From: Pirellulales bacterium
GTDB lineage: Bacteria > Planctomycetota > Planctomycetia > Pirellulales > JAICIG01
Reading direction: 5' to 3'
Length of the DNA stretch: 20,656 nt
Assembly (NCBI GenBank): GCA_025924495.1
Contig: JAICIG010000091.1
Coordinates: forward strand, 1-20,656
The position numbers were made by a program, and so were the translations under genes. Positions 16,174-20,656 of the stretch are shown piece after piece (the first letter of the stretch is position 1; each line of letters begins with the position of its first letter). Under the pieces are notes generated by a model. That model saw only the letters and a program-made list of their open reading frames with translations. It was not told where the DNA came from and ran no database searches.

Positions 16174-17253
16174 ATGTCAACTGGAAAATATTTGTTATTC
16201 GCTCTTTCGCCCGGCCGATACGCGCAGCAACGAGCGTCGTTGATCCTTGCCGCCGTTGCGGCGCTAATTTGTTTCCGATCAAGAGCTGAAGAAGCTGGCG
16301 ACGCTCCACACGCGGTTCTAGGAATCAAAGGAACGCGATTCACTTCGAACGGCGAACCAACCTTTCTGCTCGGCCTCAGCTATTACGGCGACTTGGGCGC
16401 CAGCGAAGAGACGATCCGCCGCGATCTCGACCAGATGCAGAAATCCGGATTCAACTGGATTCGCGTCTGGGCCACGTGGTCGGCCTTTGGCGGCGATGTA
16501 TCGGCCGTGGAACCTGCGACCGGCGAAGCGAGACAGCCGTATTTGGATTCTCTCAAAAAGCTAGTCGCCGAGTGCGACCGTCGCGGCATGATCGTCGACG
16601 TCACGCTCTCGCGCGGAAACGGCGCGACAGGACCGCCGCGACTGGCAACGCACGAAGCGCATCGCCGTGCCGTGCAAACCATTGTCGAATCCCTCGCGTC
16701 CTATCGCAACTGGTATCTGGACTTATCCAACGAGCGCAATATCCGCGACACGCGTCATACAAGCATCGATGAACTGCAAGAGCTCAGAAAACTGGCCCGC
16801 CGACTCGATGCAAAGCGCCTGGTCACCGCATCACATGGCGGAGACATCGATCGTGACGAGCTGAGGGACTATCTGCAGAAGGTGCAAGTCGACTTTATCA
16901 CGCCGCACCGCCCGCGCGATGCGCAATCGCCGCGGCAAACCGAAGCCAAGACGCAAGAGTATCTGGCCGCGATGCGCGAGTTGGGCCGTCTCGTGCCGGT
17001 GCATTATCAAGAGCCATTCCGTCGCGGTTATGACCGCGGATGGAATCCGTCCGCCGATGATTATCTGACCGATCTGGCCCAGGCTCGGGCCGGCGGCGCA
17101 GCGGGCTGGTGCTTTCACAATGGCGACCAGCGCGGGACTGACGACGGCCGGCCGCGCCGCTCGTTCGACCTCCGCAGCCAATGCCTCTTCGAGCAGCTCG
17201 ATGCCGAGGAGTTGAAAGCCATCGGGAATTTACCCCGACGCACGCTACAATGA
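16174..17253 (+). CDS. GH5-like TIM-barrel glycoside hydrolase, probably exported
   Basis: The 359-residue product has a hydrophobic stretch at 21-34 (ASLILAAVAALICF) after a basic N terminus, so it may be exported or anchored. The rest fits a clan GH-A barrel: FLLGLSYYGDLGASEETIRR, then FNWIRVWATW for the second strand, and a strand-4 end LDLSNERNI whose Asn186-Glu187 matches the NE acid/base of this clan. A second Glu, in VPVHYQEPF (Glu280), is in the place of the nucleophile. Both catalytic acids appear present, so it could be active on a beta-linked glycan. The ATG at 16174 has no visible ribosome binding site and lies 34 bases after the fused hydrolase gene, so co-transcription is likely. 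The exact GH family is uncertain. Confidence 0.75.
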   Translation: MSTGKYLLFALSPGRYAQQRASLILAAVAALICFRSRAEEAGDAPHAVLGIKGTRFTSNGEPTFLLGLSYYGDLGASEETIRRDLDQMQKSGFNWIRVWATWSAFGGDVSAVEPATGEARQPYLDSLKKLVAECDRRGMIVDVTLSRGNGATGPPRLATHEAHRRAVQTIVESLASYRNWYLDLSNERNIRDTRHTSIDELQELRKLARRLDAKRLVTASHGGDIDRDELRDYLQKVQVDFITPHRPRDAQSPRQTEAKTQEYLAAMRELGRLVPVHYQEPFRRGYDRGWNPSADDYLTDLAQARAGGAAGWCFHNGDQRGTDDGRPRRSFDLRSQCLFEQLDAEELKAIGNLPRRTLQ

Positions 17254-17310
17254 GGCCCATTCCAATTTCCCCCAAAACAATCGGCGACAAAAATCGGACC
17301 GGGCCCCACG

Positions 17311-18195
17311 ATGTCGAGCGGAGACGCAACTTTGGGCGATGACAGGCGGCTAGGCGTCATTGGTCTGGGCTTGATGGGTACGGCGATCGCCGAGCGACTG
17401 CTGGAGCATGGCTACTCGGTTTGCGTCTGGAACCGCACGCGGGGAAAGGCAGAATCGCTACTGAAACTAGGCGCGGCGTGGAGCGATAACCCGTTCGCTG
17501 AGTGTCGCCGCGTCATCGTAAGCCTGTATTCCAGCGACGTCGTGGCAGATGTGATCGAACGCATGGCGGGCGAGTTACATGCCGGCCAAATCGTGATCGA
17601 CACGACGACGGGCGAGCCGTCGGACGCGACCGCCCTCTTCGAACGTCTCGCCAAGCGCCGGGTCTGCTATCTCGACGCTCCGATCTCCGGCTCCAGCGAA
17701 CAAACGCGACGCGGCGAAGCCATGCTGATGGTCGGCGGCGAGCGCGATTGTTTCGAGGCCTGTGCCGATTTGTGGCCCATCTTGGGTGCCAGAACATTTC
17801 ATGTGGGCCCTTGCGGCAGCGCCGCGAAAATGAAGCTCGTCACAAATCTGGTGCTGGGTCTTAACCGCGCGGCGCTGGCCGAAGGACTGGCGTTTGCCGA
17901 AGCTACCGGCGTACCGGCGGCCGCCGCACTCGAGGGTCTCAAGGCCAGCGCCGCCTATTCCAAGGCGATGGATACGAAGGGGCGCAAGATGGTCGAAGGC
18001 GATTTCAGCGCCCAGGCCAGGTTGTCGCAACACCTCAAGGACGTGCGGCTGATTCTGCGTGCAGCCGCCAATGCGTCACTGGCACTGCCGTTGTCGCAGG
18101 CGCATTGCGAATTGCTTGAGCGCGCCGAGTCGTTAGGACTCGGCGAGCTCGACAATAGCGCCATCATCAAGGCGCTCGGCAAGTGGGAACCCTGA
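17311..18195 (+). CDS. NAD(P)-dependent 3-hydroxyisobutyrate dehydrogenase/6-phosphogluconate dehydrogenase family protein
   Basis: The 294-residue product starts with a Rossmann motif GLGLMG (18-23), followed by VWNRT at the end of the second strand, as in NADP-preferring members. Family landmarks follow: IDTTTGEPSDA (96-106), DAPISGSSEQTRRGEAMLMV (122-141) and GSAAKMKLVTN (169-179), whose Lys175 is the catalytic lysine. The all-helical C-terminal domain includes FSAQARLSQHLKDVRLIL. It would oxidise a beta-hydroxyacid, or reduce a semialdehyde, in the cytoplasm; the substrate cannot be told from sequence. The ATG at 17311 has no strong ribosome binding site and the first 12 residues precede the first strand without a family counterpart. 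The gene follows the GH5-like gene by 57 bases but a shared function is not evident. Confidence 0.9.
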   Translation: MSSGDATLGDDRRLGVIGLGLMGTAIAERLLEHGYSVCVWNRTRGKAESLLKLGAAWSDNPFAECRRVIVSLYSSDVVADVIERMAGELHAGQIVIDTTTGEPSDATALFERLAKRRVCYLDAPISGSSEQTRRGEAMLMVGGERDCFEACADLWPILGARTFHVGPCGSAAKMKLVTNLVLGLNRAALAEGLAFAEATGVPAAAALEGLKASAAYSKAMDTKGRKMVEGDFSAQARLSQHLKDVRLILRAAANASLALPLSQAHCELLERAESLGLGELDNSAIIKALGKWEP

Positions 18196-18294
18196 TCAGC
18201 TCCGCCTCTCGCTCCGCGGGCGGCGCCGGCGGTTCCCCATCGGGCGTGAAGGCCGCCGACAGCGCCTGCCTTTTCTCCCACCGCCCTTTGCCGC

Positions 18295-18327
18295 CGCGGC
18301 CGCCATATTGGCCGCGAGCGACTTTTT
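18295..18327 (+). terminator. Possible intrinsic terminator after the dehydrogenase gene
   Basis: CGCGGCC (18295-18301) pairs exactly with GGCCGCG (18310-18316) across an 8-base loop, and a TTTTT run follows at 18323-18327 after a 6-base gap. It lies between convergent genes, about 100 bases after the dehydrogenase stop. The gap before the T-run is longer than ideal, so confidence is modest. Confidence 0.35.
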
Positions 18328-18358
18328 CACCGCCATGGAGCAAGCGATTTGATTGCCA

Positions 18359-18832
18359 CTACGCGTGGGCAAAGGCCGCCTGCGCTGCTTCGGCCATCTC
18401 CTTGGTCGAGAGATCGCGAAGGTGCGTGGCGATCGACCAGGTATGGCCGAACGGATCGGTCACTACGCCGTAGCGGTCGCCCCAGAACATGTCCTGGGCG
18501 GGCATCATCACGGTGGCGCCGGCCTGCGCGGCCCGCTCGATGGCGGCGTCGCAGTTCTCCACATAGCGGTGAATCGTCACCGGCGTGCCCCCGAGCGCCT
18601 TGGGCGACAAAGCCTTCCCGCCGCAATATTCGGGGAAATCGTCGGCCAGAAACACCGCCTGGCCGCCGATGCGGATTTCGGCGTGCATGATCCGCTTGCC
18701 ATCGGGCGCAGGCATGCGATGCACTTCTTCGGCGCCGAAGGCTTTCTTGTAGAACTCGATCGCGCTTGCGCAGCCATCGCATTTCAAGTGCGGAATCAGT
18801 CCTTCACGTCCGGCGGGAATTGGCTTGGTCAT
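18359..18832 (-). CDS. VOC-family protein, PhnB/glyoxalase-like
   Basis: The 157-residue product has the paired beta-alpha-beta-beta-beta layout of vicinal oxygen chelate proteins: LIPHLKCDGCASAIEFYKKAFG at the start, an IMHAEIRIGGQAVFLADD strand pair, and a second half with VTIHRYVENCDAAIERAAQA and DRYGVVTDPFGHTWSIAT. DPFGHTW is the usual C-terminal signature of the COG2764 group. Metal ligands (His in MHAEI, Glu/His near the end) appear present but activity is unknown. The ATG at 18832 has AAAGGA about 8 bases upstream. It lies 131 bases after the second VOC gene on the same strand, so it may be the last gene of the YCII transcript. VOC proteins often accompany ECF42 sigma factors and YCII proteins. 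Confidence 0.88.
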   Translation of the reverse strand: MTKPIPAGREGLIPHLKCDGCASAIEFYKKAFGAEEVHRMPAPDGKRIMHAEIRIGGQAVFLADDFPEYCGGKALSPKALGGTPVTIHRYVENCDAAIERAAQAGATVMMPAQDMFWGDRYGVVTDPFGHTWSIATHLRDLSTKEMAEAAQAAFAHA

Positions 18833-18963
18833 CGTAGAGGTCCTTTCATAAAAGTGGGAATCGTGGGATAGAAATGAAGGAAGATTGTGGAACGTCGGGC
18901 GTTCTCATCGCTCGAATGCGCCCCAGCGAAGCGCCATGCAACGGACGCGCTGCGGTTAAGCTG

Positions 18964-19437
18964 CTACGGTTGATCGTAGGCTTGCTGTAACTTCTGCACG
19001 TCGAGCTTGTCCATTTGCAGCATCGCTTGCATCACTCGCTTTGATTTTTCTCGGTCCTTGTCTTGCAGCATCGCACCCAGCGTCGAGGGAACGATCTGCC
19101 AGGTCAGGCCGTATTTGTCCTTCAGCCAGCCGCAGCGCATGATCTCGCCGCCGTCAGAGAATTTCTCCCAGAAGTGGTCGACTTCCTCCTGGGTCTCACA
19201 GTTCACGAAGAACGAGACGGCGGGAGAAAAGGTAAATTGCGGCCCGCCGTTCAAGGCGACGAATTCCTGGCCGTCGAGTTCAAAAGAGACCGACATCACC
19301 GATCCCGGCGGGGCGGGAGCGCCGTCGCCAAAGCGGGAGATCTGACCCAGCTTCGAATTCTTGAAAATGGAAACATAATAATTGGCGGCTTCTTCGGCGT
19401 TGCCGTCGAACCACAAGAATGGCGTGATCTTCTTCAT
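18964..19437 (-). CDS. VOC-family protein, COG3865 (3-demethylubiquinone methyltransferase-like) type
   Basis: The 157-residue product begins MKKITPFLWFDGNAEEAANYY and contains SVSFELDGQEFVALNGGPQF, AVSFFVNCETQEEVDHFWEK and CGWLKDKYGLTWQIVPSTL. These are the hallmarks of the PhnB-like COG3865 group, often mislabelled as 3-demethylubiquinone methyltransferase; no methyltransferase motif is present. The C-terminal VMQAMLQMDKLDVQKLQQAY helix is also typical. The start at 19437 has a strong ribosome binding site (AGGGAGAGG) and lies 29 bases after the YCII stop, so the two are almost surely co-transcribed. Its substrate is unknown. Confidence 0.9.
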   Translation of the reverse strand: MKKITPFLWFDGNAEEAANYYVSIFKNSKLGQISRFGDGAPAPPGSVMSVSFELDGQEFVALNGGPQFTFSPAVSFFVNCETQEEVDHFWEKFSDGGEIMRCGWLKDKYGLTWQIVPSTLGAMLQDKDREKSKRVMQAMLQMDKLDVQKLQQAYDQP

Positions 19438-19466
19438 CGGCCTCTCCCTTCAGTCTGACGGCATGT

Positions 19467-19826
19467 TTAGTTGGCGCTGGGCAAATCGGGGAGTTCCATC
19501 ATGGGCCGGATTTCGATTGTCCCCTTGCTGGCCGGCGGGATGCGCGAGGCCACGGCGATGGCCTCGTCAAGATCTTTCACGTCGACGATGTAAAAGCCGC
19601 CCAGCTGCTCGCGCGTTTCAGCAAACGGTCCGTCGGTGACCAGTGACTTGCCCTCTCGAACGCGCACACTGGTAGCCGTCGCCACCGGATGCAGTGGCCC
19701 GGCGGCTACGTACTGTCCCTGGGAGTGCAAGTCGTGCGTCAACTTGACCGAGTTCGTGTAGCATTGCTGCCGCTCGGCGTCGCTCATGGCTTGTTCGTTC
19801 ATGTAAACTAGCAGCATGTATTTCAT
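19467..19826 (-). CDS. YCII-related (DGPF) protein
   Basis: The 119-residue product has the YCII/DGPF fold: MKYMLLVYMNEQAMSDAERQ, then AAGPLHPVATATSVRVREGK, the eponymous TDGPFAETREQLGGFYIVDV with intact DGPF, and a C-terminal EIRPMMELP. Such proteins are the most frequent neighbours of ECF42 sigma factors. Their activity is not established; the fold is a ferredoxin-like barrel with a conserved His/Asp pair in some members. The ATG at 19826 has GGGAG 8 bases upstream. A TGTCGA-N17-CGACC element lies 58 bases further upstream and is a good candidate promoter. It heads a transcript with the VOC gene 29 bases downstream and perhaps the second VOC gene. Confidence 0.92.
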   Translation of the reverse strand: MKYMLLVYMNEQAMSDAERQQCYTNSVKLTHDLHSQGQYVAAGPLHPVATATSVRVREGKSLVTDGPFAETREQLGGFYIVDVKDLDEAIAVASRIPPASKGTIEIRPMMELPDLPSAN

Positions 19827-19883
19827 CGTCGTGCTCCCAAAATGGTCTTGTCTCTAGCCCGGATCTGTAGCTGTCTGCAAGTA

Positions 19884-19911
19884 GGTCGATCGGCAACCGC
19901 ATGAATCGACA
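19884..19911 (-). promoter_or_regulatory. Predicted ECF42-type promoter of the YCII-VOC operon
   Basis: On the minus strand TGTCGA is followed after exactly 17 bases by CGACC. As I recall, ECF42 target promoters have TGTCGA at -35 and a CGA/TC-type -10. The -10 end lies 58 bases before the YCII start codon. The same element with the same spacing occurs before the 71-residue gene. Confidence 0.6.
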
Positions 19912-19915
19912 TCCG

Positions 19916-19934
19916 GGACAAAAATTATTTGTCC
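19916..19934. repeat. AT-cored perfect palindrome between the 71-aa gene and the YCII promoter
   Basis: GGACAAA and its exact reverse complement TTTGTCC flank AATTA. It sits 10 bases past the stop of the 71-residue gene and 4 bases upstream of the predicted YCII promoter -35. It could be an operator or the end of the small gene's transcript; neither is proven. Confidence 0.35.
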
Positions 19935-19944
19935 GAGCCAGCCA

Positions 19945-20160
19945 TCATACCGACGCCGCCAGCCGACCTTCGCGGAAAGCGGCGACCTGCGCCGCGGCGC
20001 TGCGGTTGGTCTGCTCAATTTGGCTGATAAGGGCGGCCAACGCCAGTTTCAGCGAGGCTCGCGGCCGCTCGGTCGCGCAGATATAGTTGGCCAGCGGCTC
20101 GAGCACTTGTTCTAAGTCGTCGCTAGAGTGAAGGTTGGCGTTGTGATTAAGGCGTTCCAT
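19945..20160 (-). CDS. Small helical protein next to ECF42, function unknown (71 aa)
   Basis: I choose the ATG at 20160 because AGGAG lies 8 bases upstream; the frame is open to 20259 but that extension has no ribosome binding site and would remove the predicted promoter. The product begins MERLNHNANLHSSDDLEQVL and appears helical, with LASLKLALAAL-like amphipathic stretches and no Cys or membrane segment. I do not recognise a family. It is divergent from the ECF42 sigma gene and has the same TGTCGA-N17-CGAYY element upstream as the YCII gene, so it is probably a member of the same regulon. It could act as a modulator of the sigma factor, which has no classical anti-sigma, but that is a guess from position. 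Confidence 0.62.
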   Translation of the reverse strand: MERLNHNANLHSSDDLEQVLEPLANYICATERPRASLKLALAALISQIEQTNRSAAAQVAAFREGRLAASV

Positions 20161-20210
20161 GGCCGATTCTCCTGGTTCAAGGGTGGGGTTTCTTTCTCTT
20201 GCCGCCAATA

Positions 20211-20245
20211 AATCGAACGACTGACCGCCCAATCGACACTCGACA
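20211..20245 (-). promoter_or_regulatory. Predicted ECF42-type promoter of the 71-aa gene, with tandem TGTCGA
   Basis: On the minus strand TGTCGA (20238 to 20233) is followed after exactly 17 bases by CGATT (20215 to 20211), the same spacing as at the YCII gene. A second TGTCGA copy lies immediately upstream (20245 to 20240). The -10 end is 51 bases before the start codon. The element also lies within the 5' region of the divergent sigma factor gene. Confidence 0.6.
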
Positions 20246-20267
20246 AAAAATTTGCTCAAATTTCCGC

Positions 20268-20656
20268 ATGGTTCCGCTCGTTGATCAGGCTTTGGAGACC
20301 GTTTACCGCTCCGATTGGGGCCGGATCGTCGCTGCGCTCATCCGCCTGACCGGCGACTTCGACGCGGCCGAAGAGGCGGCGCAGGAAGCGTTTCTGGCGG
20401 CGGTCGACGCCTGGCGGGGGACCGGAATTCCCGAATCGCCGCCGGCCTGGATTCTGCAGACCGCCCGGCATAAGGCGATCGACCGCATCCGGCGCCGGGC
20501 GCGGCTCCAAGACAAGCTGGCAGAAGTCGCCGCCGAACCGATCGCGTTCCCCGACACGCCTGATCTCGATGGCGACGAAATCTCCGATGACCGCCTGCGG
20601 CTGATCTTCACCTGTTGCCATCCCGCCTTGGCCTCCGAGGTGCAAGTGGCGCTGAC
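20268..20656 (+). CDS. ECF42-type RNA polymerase sigma factor (3' end outside window)
   Basis: The ATG at 20268 opens a frame that runs past the window end, giving 129 visible residues. It begins MVPLVDQALETVYRSDWGRI, then LTGDFDAAEEAAQEAFLAAV for region 2.2 and PPAWILQTARHKAIDRIRRR for the DNA-contacting part of region 2. The segment DDRLRLIFTCCHPALASEVQ is the well-known signature of the ECF42 group (COG4941-like), whose full proteins run to about 400 residues with a long C-terminal TPR-like extension. No strong ribosome binding site is visible before the ATG. ECF42 factors usually lie beside YCII/DGPF and VOC genes and direct their expression, exactly the context here. They lack a classical anti-sigma factor; the C-terminal extension is thought to regulate them. 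Confidence 0.88.
   Translation, partial: MVPLVDQALETVYRSDWGRIVAALIRLTGDFDAAEEAAQEAFLAAVDAWRGTGIPESPPAWILQTARHKAIDRIRRRARLQDKLAEVAAEPIAFPDTPDLDGDEISDDRLRLIFTCCHPALASEVQVAL

Noticed and set aside
1..20656. CRISPR arrays, tRNA or rRNA genes, riboswitches, integrase or phage genes
   Set aside because: I saw no repeat-spacer pattern, no tRNA-like cloverleaf, no conserved rRNA stretch and no integrase or phage protein on reading both strands.

Overview
The window looks like a chromosomal segment of a planctomycete (Pirellulales-like). The evidence is moderately high GC, an ECF sigma factor followed by a Ser/Thr kinase that carries a zinc-finger anti-sigma-like head and a C-terminal PDZ domain, Asp-box propeller proteins, secreted serine hydrolases, and a Ycf46/DUF1257/DUF2997 cluster. 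This assignment is inference; there is no rRNA or other marker gene to confirm it. No tRNA, rRNA, CRISPR array or intact mobile element was found.

Left block (1-6298, all plus strand): eight tightly packed genes run in one direction. They encode a radical SAM protein of the PflX/PflA-like type (5' end outside the window), an 82-residue protein, a Ycf46-like AAA+ ATPase, a DUF1257 (Ycf35-like) protein, a DUF2997 protein, a zinc-ribbon membrane protein with a signal-peptidase-I-like domain that has lost both catalytic residues, a TPR protein and a PilT-type ATPase. The first three overlap in ATGA or GTG-in-stop fashion and the next few are separated by only a few to about thirty bases, so an operon is likely. 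This is the best candidate in the window for an uncharacterised multi-component system.

Middle block (6563-12976): convergent to the first block lies a secreted SGNH-like protein (minus). It is followed by a transposase 3' remnant, then a minus-strand sigma factor and transmembrane kinase pair, a minus-strand seven-Asp-box propeller protein, and a divergent zinc-ribbon two-TM protein.

Right block (13213-18195, plus): a GNAT acetyltransferase, a secreted beta-lactamase-fold hydrolase fused to a DUF4185-like propeller, a GH5-like TIM-barrel protein and a 3-hydroxyisobutyrate dehydrogenase family protein.

Right end (18359-20656): two VOC/PhnB-like proteins, a YCII (DGPF) protein and a 71-residue protein, all minus, next to a divergent ECF42-type sigma factor cut by the window end. 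Two copies of TGTCGA-N17-CGAYY lie at matching distances upstream of the YCII gene and of the 71-residue gene. I read them as the target promoters of the adjacent sigma factor, making this end a self-contained regulon.
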